NCBI RefSeq assembly: GCF_900116765.1
Contig: NZ_UETC01000001.1
Coordinates: 186,001-250,000, forward strand
Direction of reading: 5' to 3'
From: Jannaschia seohaensis
GTDB taxonomy: Bacteria; Pseudomonadota; Alphaproteobacteria; Rhodobacterales; Rhodobacteraceae
Length of the DNA stretch: 64,000 nt
Under the pieces are notes generated by a model. That model had not been told where the DNA came from. It did no database searches and saw only the letters and a list, made by a program, of their open reading frames with translations. Within the stretch, counting starts at the first letter, position 1. The number at the start of each line of letters is the position of its first letter. Below, in pieces: positions 42,753 to 52,179 of the stretch. The position numbers and the translations under genes are program-made.

Positions 42753-45329
42753 ATGGCCGAGATCGTGGGGACGCCGGAGGACGACCGGGGTCCGACACGC
42801 CTGAACGGCACCGCGGAGGACGACTTCATCCGGGGCCGCGCGGGCGACGATGAGATTTTCGGCCGCGATGGAAGCGACACATTGAGCGGCGGGGGCGGCG
42901 ATGACACGCTGGTGCCCGGCCCCAGCGGCGCCGGGCCGGAGCGGGTCGATCCCGGACGGGGCTCGGACCGGATCGATCTGGCCGGGCTCAGCGCCTTCCT
43001 GGAGTTGGGTTATTTCGACGCCGCGCCGCTGAACGTGACGCTTAACGAGGGCACCGGCACCGCGCGCGTCGTGGAGCAGGATGGCGCTGTCGATACCTTC
43101 ACCCAGTTCGGTCGCGTCGCGCGCGAATTGGGCGCTTTCTTCGGCGGCGGCGAGGGGGCGGATCGTTACGATATCGCGGCGGTCTCGGCGGGCGCCTATC
43201 TGCATGTCGATCCCCAGGGTGGCGACGACACGATCACGCTGCGCGGGGGCGAGGGGACGGTGCGGCTGGGCTTCGCCACCGACGGTCCGGACGGGGTGAC
43301 GGTCGATTTGGTCACCGGGCGGATCGACGCCGGCAGCCAGGGCGACGACCGCATCCTCTATCTCGGCGACCCGCGCCGCCTGCAGATCCAGAGCGGCGAC
43401 AGCGACGACCGCTTCATCGGCGGCAATGGCCGCCTGGAGGAGTGGGTCTGGCGCGGCGGCGACGACAGCATCGACGGCGCGGGCAGGGCGATCACCATCC
43501 TCAATCTGACCGAGGACGGGGTGTCCGGCGTGACGGTCGATCTGGCTCAGGGCCGGGCGACGGCCAGGTGGGAGGGGCGGTCCCATACCCTGACGCTGAG
43601 CGACGTGGACCAAGTGCTCGGCGGGTCCGCTGCGGACTTGCTGCGCGGCGATGGCGGTGCCAACCTCATCGAAGGCGGCGACGGCGATGACACGATCGAG
43701 GGGGGTGAGGGCAACGACCTCCTGCGCGGAGACGCGGGGGACGACCGCATCCTTGCCGGTGGCGGCACGGCCAACGTGCTGCGTGGCGGTGATGGGGACG
43801 ATACGCTGATCTCGGGGACCGGGGCCGACGATATCGGGGGCGGAGCCGGGGATGACCTGATCGACCTGACGGGGATGACCTCCGGCTTTGGCGGCTTCAT
43901 CTCGCCGGGGCTGGGCACCGACACGATCGAGGGCAGCCGGGCCCTTTGGGCGCAAGGCGACGGCCATGGCCTGAGCTATGACGATGTCGGCCGCCCCGGC
44001 GCCGGCCTGACCGTCGAGATCGGGGCCGAGGGCAGCGGGACCGCCGTCTCGGCGGATGGGACGATCTTCGACCGGTTCAGCTTCTTCGATTTCTTCTCCA
44101 CCGGGGCGGGCGATGATCTTCTGATGGGATTGGACGATCCGTCGGGGAGCGGCCGGTTCGAAGGCTTTCGCGGCGGGGCCGGGGACGACACGATCCTGGG
44201 CGGAACGGGCGGCTTCGACGTGATCGACTATCGCGGGGAGCGCTTCGAGAACGGCGCCGTCCGCGCCATCTCCGTCGACCTCGCGCGCGGCACCGCCCGG
44301 GACACCTACGGTGACCGGGATGTCATCGAGGGGATCGAGGCGATCTGGGCCACCGGGCTGGACGATGTGCTGCGCGGTTCGCCCTCCCAGGACTTCTTGT
44401 CGTTCCGCGGCTATCGCGGGGCCGACACGCTCGACGGCGCCGAACTGAGGGGACTGGCCGACGGCACGCGCCTCGGTTTCGAGATCGCGGATTATTCCGA
44501 CGACGCCCGAGACGGCGGCACGGCCGGAGCGGTGGTCGATCTGGCCGTGGGCACGGGCCGCGACGGGTTCGGGACCGTCGATATCCTGCGGAACGTGGAC
44601 GGGGCGATCGGCACCGAGCTCCAGGACGTGCTGCGCGGCAGCGGCACAGCGAACGACCTGCGCGGACGCGGCGGCGATGACCGGCTGGAGGGGCGCGGCG
44701 GGAATGACACGCTGCGCGGCGATGCCGGGGCCGACACGCTGGTCGGCGGCGCGGGCCGCGACCGGTTGGAGGGCGGCGATGGCGGCGACGTCTATGTCGT
44801 CGACACCGGCGATATCGTGGTCGAACTGGCGGGCGGAACCGGCCGGGACGAGATCCGCACCTCCGTGTCCTTCGCCATCGCGCCGGGCGTGGAACAGATC
44901 ACCGCCCTAGGCCGCGGCAATCTCCGGCTGGAGGGCTCGGCGGCGGGCGAGACGCTGCTCGGCAATGGCGGCGCCAACATCCTCGTGGGCTTCGGCGGCG
45001 CTGATGTGATGACCGGCGGCGGCGGCGCGGATGTCTTCGTGCTGACCGCGCGGGGCGGGACGCCGCCGGAGGTCTCCGTCACCGATTGGGGCCGAGGCGG
45101 CGACCGGCTTGCGGTCGACGACCAACTGCTCGGGCTGGGTGCGCCGGGCATCGACATACGGGGTCTCACGGTCGGCACCTTCCGCGAGATCCGGGAGACC
45201 GGCGCCGTGGGCTACGACGCCCGCACCGGCGCGCTGCGGCTCGACATCGACGGCGATGGCACCCGTGAACTGGTCGCGACGCTGGAGGGTGGCGCTCGGC
45301 TGAGCCTCGACGACGTGCTGCTGTTCTGA
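42753..45329 (+). CDS. RTX (haemolysin-type calcium-binding repeat) secreted protein 1
   Basis: 858 residues with no Sec leader. Four blocks of Gly/Asp nonapeptides: residues ~25-55 (AGDDEIFGRDGSDTLSGGGG), ~308-370 (GGDGDDTIEGGEGNDLLRGD), ~490 (GGAGDDTILGGTGGFD) and ~635-690 (GGDDRLEGRGGNDTLRGDAG), which would bind Ca2+ as beta-rolls. The last ~100 residues (ADVFVLTARGGT to LSLDDVLLF) form the common C-terminal region, with a hydrophobic DVLLF end typical of type I secretion signals. Start at 42753 (MAEIVGTPEDDRG) after GGAGA. No TolC/HlyBD-type export genes are nearby. Paralogue of the next gene. Confidence 0.88.
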   Translation: MAEIVGTPEDDRGPTRLNGTAEDDFIRGRAGDDEIFGRDGSDTLSGGGGDDTLVPGPSGAGPERVDPGRGSDRIDLAGLSAFLELGYFDAAPLNVTLNEGTGTARVVEQDGAVDTFTQFGRVARELGAFFGGGEGADRYDIAAVSAGAYLHVDPQGGDDTITLRGGEGTVRLGFATDGPDGVTVDLVTGRIDAGSQGDDRILYLGDPRRLQIQSGDSDDRFIGGNGRLEEWVWRGGDDSIDGAGRAITILNLTEDGVSGVTVDLAQGRATARWEGRSHTLTLSDVDQVLGGSAADLLRGDGGANLIEGGDGDDTIEGGEGNDLLRGDAGDDRILAGGGTANVLRGGDGDDTLISGTGADDIGGGAGDDLIDLTGMTSGFGGFISPGLGTDTIEGSRALWAQGDGHGLSYDDVGRPGAGLTVEIGAEGSGTAVSADGTIFDRFSFFDFFSTGAGDDLLMGLDDPSGSGRFEGFRGGAGDDTILGGTGGFDVIDYRGERFENGAVRAISVDLARGTARDTYGDRDVIEGIEAIWATGLDDVLRGSPSQDFLSFRGYRGADTLDGAELRGLADGTRLGFEIADYSDDARDGGTAGAVVDLAVGTGRDGFGTVDILRNVDGAIGTELQDVLRGSGTANDLRGRGGDDRLEGRGGNDTLRGDAGADTLVGGAGRDRLEGGDGGDVYVVDTGDIVVELAGGTGRDEIRTSVSFAIAPGVEQITALGRGNLRLEGSAAGETLLGNGGANILVGFGGADVMTGGGGADVFVLTARGGTPPEVSVTDWGRGGDRLAVDDQLLGLGAPGIDIRGLTVGTFREIRETGAVGYDARTGALRLDIDGDGTRELVATLEGGARLSLDDVLLF

Positions 45330-45657
45330 TGCTGCGCCGGGGCGCGCGCATCCGGTTTCAAGCGCCGGATTTGCGCGAGCGGCGGGAATCTCGGAGCGCG
45401 CCCCGCATCGCCCCGCGCGCGGTGAGCCAGGGCCGTCTCTCGGCCTTCACCCTGCTCGCGATCCGCAAGCCCGAGACCGGCGTTGCGACCTATGCCCGGC
45501 CCCGACGCCCTCGCCGTCTGAGCCAGGTCGCGCGGACCCGGAAGCCGCGCTGCTTTTTTGGGCGTCTGCCCGTTGTTGCGGCGCGGGCTTTACGCCGGGT
45601 TGTCAGAATCAACGTCTCGACTAGCCTGTTTCTGCTTTTATGAGGGGAGGGGCGGCC
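45330..45657. other. Gap between RTX1 and RTX2, nothing recognised
   Basis: 328 bases. A 104-codon frame starting on the RTX1 stop is arginine-rich and resembles no family, so it is not called. GAGGGGAGGGGCGG before the RTX2 ATG is the only clear signal. Confidence 0.5.
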
Positions 45658-48237
45658 ATGGCCGATATTTTTGGAACCGAGACCGACGACCGCGGGGCGA
45701 CGCAGCTGACCGGGACGGCCCAGGACGATCTGATCCAGGGGTTCGCGGGCAATGACGAGTTGTTCGGCCTGGATGGCAACGACACGTTGGAGGGCGGTCC
45801 GGGCAACGACACGCTGGTGCCAGGACCGACGGAGGAGTTCGGCAATCAGCGCATCCGTCCCGGCACCGGCTCGGACCGCATCGACCTCACCGGATCGAAT
45901 GCCTTCATCGATATCGGCTATTTCGACCACCCGACCGCTCTGACCGTCGTCCTCGACGAACCCGGAGATTTCGGCCGCGTCACGGACGGCGCGGGGGATA
46001 TCGATACCTATGTCGATCTGGGCCGCCAGATCCGCGAGAACGGCATCTATTTCGCTACGTCCAATTTCGACGACGACATCACCGTCACCTCGGCGGATCG
46101 AAACAGCTACGTCCATATTGATCCGGAGGGCGGAAACGACAGGATCACGGTCACCGGGGGGGAGGGGACCGTTCGTCTCGAGTTCCGCGCCAATGGCAAC
46201 CCTGGCGATGCCGGTGTCACCATCGATCTCGCCACCGGCGTGGTGACGTCACCTAATGGCGACGAGGACATCATCTTGATCGAGGCGCCGCAGCGGCGCT
46301 TGCAGATCCAGACGGGCCACGAGAACGACAGCATCACCGGCTCCGCCACCGAGGACGAGCAGTATATCTGGCGCGGCGGCAACGACACGATCGACGGGGT
46401 GGCGGGCTTCGACATGCTTCGCATGGACGACAGGCGCGTCTCCGATGTGGATATCGACCTCGCCGATCGCACCGCCACGGCCCGCTACGAAGGGCAGGCG
46501 TTCCAGATCAGCCTCGACAACATCGATGGGATCGCGGGCTCCAATGACGATGGCGACGAGTTGCGCGGCGACGATGGAGAGAACTACATCGAGGGCCGCG
46601 ACGGCAATGACACGATCGAAGGCCGCGATGGCGACGACGATCTTCGCGGGGACAACGGCAACGACTTGATCGATGGCGGCGGCGGCGAGAACCGCCTGCG
46701 CGGGGGCGAAGGCAACGACACGCTGATCTCCGGGCCGACCAACGACGATATCGATGCGGGGAATGGCAACGACCGGATCGACCTCACCGCCATGGTCGAG
46801 GGCTGGGGCGGCTTCATCCAGCCCGGCTTGGGCCAGGATACCCTGCTCGGCAGCCAGGCCCTCTGGGACGCGGGCGAAGGCCATGATCTCAGCTACCGGC
46901 CGCTCGGGGGCGTCAGCGGCCTCATCATCGAGGTCGGCGCGAACGGGACCGGCACCGCCCGGTCGGGCGACGGGCAGGTGAACGACAGCTTCAGCTTCTT
47001 TCACTACTTCAACGGAAGCCAGGACGACGACCGCATCACCAGCGTCGACGAAGCGGACGACACCTTCCGTTTCGAGGCCTTTTCCGGAAACGGGGGGAAC
47101 GACACGATCATTGGCGGCGAGAACGGGTTCGACGTGCTCAGCTATCGCGATGAACGCTTCGACAATGACAATGTGCAGGCGGTGACGGTCAACTTCGCCA
47201 CGGGGGTCGCCATCGACACCTTCGGGGATCAAGATCGCTTCAGCGGGATCGAGCAGGTGCAGGGGACTTTCCTGGCCGACACCTTCATCGGTTCGAACAG
47301 TCAGGAAATCATGTGGTTCCGCGGCTATGATGGTGCCGATACGATCCAGGGCGCCGAACTCGTGGAGGAGGCGGACGGCACGCTTCTCGGTTTCGAGACG
47401 GCGGATTATCTCGACGACGCCGGCGATGGGGGAACCGCAGGTGTCGTCGTGGACCTGGCCGCCGGAACCGGGCGGGATGGGTTCGGCAATGTCGACACGC
47501 TGATCCAGGTCGATGCCGTGCGCGGAACCTTGCAGAATGACGTGATGCGGGGCACCGAAACCTACAACGACTTGCGCGGCGAAGCCGGAGACGACCTGTT
47601 GGAGGGCCGCGGCGGCAATGACTTCATGCGCGGTGGGGACGGCAACGACACGCTCGATGGCGGCGCGGGCCGCGATCGGATGGAAGGCGGCACCGGCGAC
47701 GACATCTACATCGTCGACAGCGCCCGCGATTCCATCTTCGACGAGGGCGGCGTGGACGAGATCCGGACCAGTGTGAATTTCGGGATCGTCGAAGGGATCG
47801 AGCAGCTTACGGCGACCGGGCGCGGCAACATCCGGCTCGACGGGTCGGAGCGGGACGAGACCCTGGTCGGCAATGCCGGCGCCAACATCCTGGTGGGCTT
47901 GGGCGGCGCCGATGTGATGACGGGCGGCCGCGGGGCGGACAGCTTCGTGCTGACCGCGCGGGGCGGGACCGATCCGAACGTCTTGGTAACCGATTGGGAG
48001 CGGGGCAGGGACCGGCTCGCCATCGACGACCAGCTGGTGGGCCTGGGCGCGCGTGGCATCGCCATCCGCGAGCTGGGGATCGACGATTTCCGCACCCTGC
48101 GCGACAGCGGCTCGGTCGGCTACAACGCCCGAAACGGAGAGCTGCGCCTCGACATCGACGGCGATGGCGACCGAGAGCTTGTGGCTACGCTGGAAGGCGG
48201 CGCGCGGCTGGGCTTGGACGACATCCTGTTGTTCTGA
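45658..48237 (+). CDS. RTX calcium-binding secreted protein 2
   Basis: 859 residues, co-linear with RTX1 from MADIFGTETDDRGATQLTGT to LGLDDILLF. The same repeat blocks appear (NDELFGLDGNDTLEGGPGND; GRDGNDTIEGRDGDDDLRGD; GGNDFMRGGDGNDTLDGGAG), as does the same C-terminal FVLTARGGTDPNVLVTDWE. Central non-repeat segments also match, for example YDGADTIQGAELVEEADGTL with YRGADTLDGAELRGLADGTR in RTX1, so a whole gene was duplicated. Presumed extracellular, exported by a type I system encoded elsewhere. Strong GAGGGGAGGGG ribosome site. Confidence 0.88.
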   Translation: MADIFGTETDDRGATQLTGTAQDDLIQGFAGNDELFGLDGNDTLEGGPGNDTLVPGPTEEFGNQRIRPGTGSDRIDLTGSNAFIDIGYFDHPTALTVVLDEPGDFGRVTDGAGDIDTYVDLGRQIRENGIYFATSNFDDDITVTSADRNSYVHIDPEGGNDRITVTGGEGTVRLEFRANGNPGDAGVTIDLATGVVTSPNGDEDIILIEAPQRRLQIQTGHENDSITGSATEDEQYIWRGGNDTIDGVAGFDMLRMDDRRVSDVDIDLADRTATARYEGQAFQISLDNIDGIAGSNDDGDELRGDDGENYIEGRDGNDTIEGRDGDDDLRGDNGNDLIDGGGGENRLRGGEGNDTLISGPTNDDIDAGNGNDRIDLTAMVEGWGGFIQPGLGQDTLLGSQALWDAGEGHDLSYRPLGGVSGLIIEVGANGTGTARSGDGQVNDSFSFFHYFNGSQDDDRITSVDEADDTFRFEAFSGNGGNDTIIGGENGFDVLSYRDERFDNDNVQAVTVNFATGVAIDTFGDQDRFSGIEQVQGTFLADTFIGSNSQEIMWFRGYDGADTIQGAELVEEADGTLLGFETADYLDDAGDGGTAGVVVDLAAGTGRDGFGNVDTLIQVDAVRGTLQNDVMRGTETYNDLRGEAGDDLLEGRGGNDFMRGGDGNDTLDGGAGRDRMEGGTGDDIYIVDSARDSIFDEGGVDEIRTSVNFGIVEGIEQLTATGRGNIRLDGSERDETLVGNAGANILVGLGGADVMTGGRGADSFVLTARGGTDPNVLVTDWERGRDRLAIDDQLVGLGARGIAIRELGIDDFRTLRDSGSVGYNARNGELRLDIDGDGDRELVATLEGGARLGLDDILLF

Positions 48238-48376
48238 AATACAGAATCGGCCGACCGCTTTCCGCGGAAGCCCTGCGGGGGACCCGCGCGTGACGCGACG
48301 TCCCCCGAGGGACCGGGGCGGCGGCCGACCGATGGCGGAGGACCGCCGCTGATCCCAAGGCCCCAAGGAGACGCCC

Positions 48377-50132
48377 ATGCCAGCCAGCGCTGAAAGTCCC
48401 GGTGGTCTGAAGGTCGGATATCCAGGGGTCGGAACCTTCGAGATCCTCGTGCCGCCAAACGCATCGGAGGGCTTGAGCTCGGTCTTCGAGTCCGACGAGC
48501 GAGCGGAGTTCGTGCTCGGCTACCTCGACCGCGGCGAGACCGTCGTGCTGGTCGAGATCTGGCCCGACTTCGAGGGTTATTTGCGGGAGGTGTCGCTCGT
48601 CCAGGGCCTTACCGTCGCGACGACCACGGTCTCACCGCAGCAATTCGAGCTGTTCTCCACCTTTGATGGCCCCCTTCTCGGCCCGGTCTCGGAGAACCGC
48701 ACTCTCTTCGTCCAGGGAGAGACGCTGGCCGCCTTCGACCTGGACGCGGCCACGACGCGGCTGGATGCGGCCTGGCGCGTGCCGTTCGCGGCGCTGGGCG
48801 CCGACGTGGACCGCCTGGACACGATCTCGGGGCCGCAGGGTCTCTATAGCGCTGACCGGTGCCGTCACCGAAGACCCGCTCGCACCGCCGAGCGGAGACC
48901 CGCTCGGGCGCCTCAACCTGATCGACCCGGAGACCGGCGCGCTGCGGGAGGGGGCCGACATCGTGCCGGTGGCCTCCAGCCTCGTGACGCTCGGGGCGCC
49001 GGATGTCGAGATCCTGACCGACGGGCGCGTGGCGACGGCCTTTGTCGTCACGGAGGCCGGTCAAGGGTCGGGCCCTTGGATGCAGGTGGACATCCACGCG
49101 CCGGATCTCTCCTCCGTCGAGACCCAGATCGCGCGCCTGCCGGAGCAGGCGCTGCCTCGGGTCTATCTCGACGGGCTCGAGGGCGGTGGCTACGCCGCGA
49201 CCTACGACCTGCTGTTCGAAGGGGACGAGGGCGATTTCGTGAGGGACTACGTCTCCGTCGCCGAGGTCTTCAATCGGAACGGCCTCTCGATCGGCGCGCG
49301 GGAGTTCGAGTGGACGGACCCGGATCCGGCCGACTTCGTCATCTCGGGCACGGCCGACGACCTCGCCATCTTTGAGGATGGCACGATCCTCGGCCGCGGG
49401 GCCCTCCCGGGCTTCGGAGGCGAGACGGACCGCCCCGCCATCATCGAGGGCGGGCCGCGCGGCAGGCGGATCGAAGGCTCCACCGCCGATGACACGATCG
49501 ACGGGGGCGGCGGAGACGACACGGTCCGCGGATCCTATGGCGACGACGATCTCGATGGCGGCACCGGGGCAGACGAGCTGCGCGGCGGCGTGGGCGACGA
49601 CCGCTATCTGCTGGACGATCCGGGCGACGTCGTGATCGAGGAGGCGGGCGAGGGCCGGGACGAGGTCTTCACCTTCGTCGACCTCGCCGCGCCCGAGCAT
49701 GTCGAGCGCGTCAAGATCGTCGGAGGAGAGCGCAACGTCCGGCTCGAAGGCAGCGCCGGCGACGATTGGCTGGAGGGCAACCGGCTCGCCAACACGCTGG
49801 TCGCCTCCGAGGGTCAGGACACGCTGGTCGGGCGCGGGGGCGGCGACGATTTCGTGCTCACGGCCGACAGCGGCCGCACCGTCATCGCCGATTTCGAGGC
49901 CGGGGACCGGCTTTTGATCGACGACCGGCTCCTGGGTCTGGGCGATGCGGAGGACGATCCCCGCGTGCTCGACCGGAACACGTTCCGGAACCTGCGCGAG
50001 GCGGAGCGCGCTGGGTTCGACGCCGGGCGCGGAGAGGTCAAGATCGATATCGACGGGGACGGGGTGCGGGAGGTCGTCGCTGTCTTGCAAGGCGACGGGC
50101 GCCCCGGTCTGGACGATGTCCTGCTGTTCTGA
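48377..50132 (+). pseudogene. RTX calcium-binding protein 3, frameshifted near its middle third
   Basis: Starts MPASAESPGGLKVGYPGVGT with a different N-terminal domain (FEILVPPNASEGLSSVFESD, GYLDRGETVVLVEIWPDFEG). Frame one is lost near 48845-48865 after DTISGPQGLYS; coding continues in the next frame as SIALTGAVTEDPLAPPSGDP. Then come RTX repeats (STADDTIDGGGGDDTVRGSY, GDDDLDGGTGADELRGG) and the shared tail FVLTADSGRTVIADFEAGDR ending LDDVLLF. About 585 codons if repaired. Good codon structure on both sides of the break suggests a recent shift or a sequence error. AAGGAGA precedes the start. Confidence 0.8.
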
Positions 50133-50142
50133 GGTTGGCGCC

Positions 50143-51114
50143 TCAGGCCGGGGCGGGCAGCCGGATGCAGGCCGCCTCGCCGCTGCACGTCGGCACCATC
50201 GGCGGGCGCGCGGCTCCGCATTCGGCTACCGCGCGCGAGCAGCGGGAGCGGAACAGACAGCCCTCGGGCAGGTCGAGCGGCGAGGGCAGGTCGCCCTCCA
50301 GCATCTGCGGCGCGACCTTTACCCTCGGGTCCGGCACCGGCACCGCCGAGAGCAGCGCGCGCGTATAGGGGTGCTGCGGGTCGCGGACCAGGGCACCGGC
50401 GGGCGCCCGCTCCATCGTTGCGCCCATATACATCACCAGCACCTCGTCCGAGATATGCCGCACCACGCCCAGATCGTGGGCCACGAAGACGAGCGCCAGC
50501 CCTATCTCCCGCTGGAGCGCCTTGAGCAGGTTCACCACCTGCGCCTGGATCGAGACGTCGAGTGCCGAGACCGGCTCATCGCAGAGCAGCACCTTCGGCT
50601 CCGCCACCAGCGCGCGGGCGATGCCGATGCGCTGGCACTGCCCGCCCGAGAACTCGTGCGGGAAGCGGTTGGCCTGCGTGGCGGGGATGCCGACGCGGTC
50701 GAGCATGGCGAGCGCGGCGTCGCGGCGGGCCTCCGCGTCCATCTCTGGGCGGAAGAAGCCGAGCGGCTCCGCGACGATCTCCCGGATGGTCATCCGCGGG
50801 TTCAGCGAGGCGATCGGATCCTGGAAGATCATCTGGACGCGCGACCTGAGCCGCTGCATCGAGGCGCGGCTGCCATAATCGACCCGCTGCCCGTCCAGCG
50901 TGACGCGCCCCTGCGCCAGCGGCGCGAGCCCCGCCACCGCGCGGATCAGCGTGGACTTGCCGCAGCCCGACTCCCCCACGATGCCGATGGTCCGGCCCGC
51001 TTTCAGCGTGAACGACACCCCGTTGACCGCATGGACGATGCCGGGCGGCGACCAGGGCCAGCGCTTGGTCTGCGCCACCTCGAAGGTGACATGGGCGTCC
51101 GTGACCGTGAGCAT
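50143..51114 (-). CDS. Oligopeptide ABC transporter ATPase (OppF/DppF-like)
   Basis: 323 residues. Walker A GESGCGKSTLIRAVAGL, Q-loop MIFQDPIASLNPRMTIREIV, signature FSGGQCQRIGIARAL (Cys in place of the more usual Arg/Gln), Walker B VLLCDEPVSALDVS, switch FVAHDLGVVRHISD. The C-terminal oligopeptide-transporter domain with GCLFRSRCSRAVAEC provides the Cys cluster typical of OppD/F. Overlaps the OppD-like gene by one base. Completes a BCDF set with no binding protein in view. Confidence 0.9.
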   Translation of the reverse strand: MLTVTDAHVTFEVAQTKRWPWSPPGIVHAVNGVSFTLKAGRTIGIVGESGCGKSTLIRAVAGLAPLAQGRVTLDGQRVDYGSRASMQRLRSRVQMIFQDPIASLNPRMTIREIVAEPLGFFRPEMDAEARRDAALAMLDRVGIPATQANRFPHEFSGGQCQRIGIARALVAEPKVLLCDEPVSALDVSIQAQVVNLLKALQREIGLALVFVAHDLGVVRHISDEVLVMYMGATMERAPAGALVRDPQHPYTRALLSAVPVPDPRVKVAPQMLEGDLPSPLDLPEGCLFRSRCSRAVAECGAARPPMVPTCSGEAACIRLPAPA

Positions 51115-52061
51115 CACGTCAGCTCCTCGACGGGGCGGAGGCAGGCGCGGCCCCCCGTCAGCTCCGGCAGGGTCAGGCGGCAAGACTCGATCGCGTCGAC
51201 GCAGCGGGGCGCGAAGGGGCAGCGCGTTGGGAAGGCGCGCTGCGAGGGCGGGCTGCCCGGGATCGCGATCAGTTCGTCCGCCGGATCCTCCACATTGGGC
51301 ACCGCGCGCAGCAGGCCGCGCGTATAGGGATGCGCCGGCCGCTCGAAGAGGGGCAGGGTCGCCGCCTGCTCCATGATGCGCCCGCCATAGAGCACGATCA
51401 CCTCCTCGCAAAAGCCCGCAACGACGCCCAGATCGTGGGTGATGAGCACGACCGAGGTGCCCAGATCGCGCTGCACCTCCGAGAGCAGCTGCATGATCTG
51501 CGCCTGAACGGTCACGTCCAGAGCCGTCGTCGGCTCGTCCGCCAGGATCAGCTTCGGCCGGCACATCAGCGCCATGGCGATGACGATGCGCTGGTGCATG
51601 CCCCCAGACAATTCGTGCGGATAGGCGCGCAGCCGGGCGCGCGCTTCGGGGATGCGCACGGCGTCCATCACCTCCAGCGCGCGGGCGCGGGCAGCGGCGC
51701 GGCCCAGCCCCTCATGCTGCTCGACGATCTCGGTCAGCTGCCGCTCGATCCGCATATAGGGGTTGAGCGACGACATCGGGTCTTGAAAGACGATGGCGAT
51801 CTCGCGCGCCCGGATGCGGTTCATCTCGGCCGGAGGCAGGGTCAGCAGATCGCGCCCCTCCCACAGGACGCGCCCCTCCGCCTCGGCATTCTTGGCGAGC
51901 AACCCCATGACCGCCAGCGCCATCTGCGACTTGCCCGACCCGCTCTCGCCGACGATGGCCAGCTTCTCGCCCGCGCCCACCCGGAACGACACGTCGTTGA
52001 CCGCATGAACCAGCCCGTCGCCGGTGCGGAAACGGATACGGAGAGTCTCGACGCTCAGCAT
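51114..52061 (-). CDS. Oligopeptide ABC transporter ATPase (OppD/DppD-like)
   Basis: 315 residues. Walker A GESGSGKSQMALAVMGLLA (the GKSQ variant is normal for OppD), Q-loop IVFQDPMSSLNPYMRIERQL, signature LSGGMHQRIVIAMALMCRP, Walker B LILADEPTTALDVTVQAQIM, switch ITHDLGVVAGFCEEVIVLYGG. C-terminal FPTRCPFAPRCVDAIESC gives the Cys cluster. A subtype iv repeat element lies between it and the OppC-like gene. Confidence 0.92.
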   Translation of the reverse strand: MLSVETLRIRFRTGDGLVHAVNDVSFRVGAGEKLAIVGESGSGKSQMALAVMGLLAKNAEAEGRVLWEGRDLLTLPPAEMNRIRAREIAIVFQDPMSSLNPYMRIERQLTEIVEQHEGLGRAAARARALEVMDAVRIPEARARLRAYPHELSGGMHQRIVIAMALMCRPKLILADEPTTALDVTVQAQIMQLLSEVQRDLGTSVVLITHDLGVVAGFCEEVIVLYGGRIMEQAATLPLFERPAHPYTRGLLRAVPNVEDPADELIAIPGSPPSQRAFPTRCPFAPRCVDAIESCRLTLPELTGGRACLRPVEELT

Positions 52062-52078
52062 TCCGGTAACGCACTGTC

Positions 52079-52148
52079 AAGGTTAACGCCCCCCCTGGCT
52101 CTCATCTTGCCGAAAATACCTCGGGGAGCGCGAGGGGCTGGCCCCTCG
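52079..52148 (-). repeat. Intergenic hairpin-TATTT element, subtype iv, with GTTAACC tail (inverted)
   Basis: On the minus strand: hairpin CGAGGGGC-CA-GCCCCTCG (52148-52131), CCGAGGTATTTTCGGCAAGA, TGAGAG, then GGGGGCGTTAACCTTGACAG. Same direction as the opp genes, in the 118-base oppC-oppD gap. Confidence 0.7.
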
Positions 52149-52179
52149 CTCCGACATCGACCCAAGACCCACCGCATCC

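Noticed and set aside
43650-44780. Short-period DNA repeats resembling a tandem repeat or CRISPR-like array
   Set aside because: The periodicity is 27 bases in frame and encodes Gly/Asp nonapeptides of RTX beta-rolls; there are no unique spacers.
45329-45643. 104-codon frame between RTX1 and RTX2
   Set aside because: Starts on the RTX1 stop, has no ribosome site of its own, and is Arg-rich with no recognisable family.
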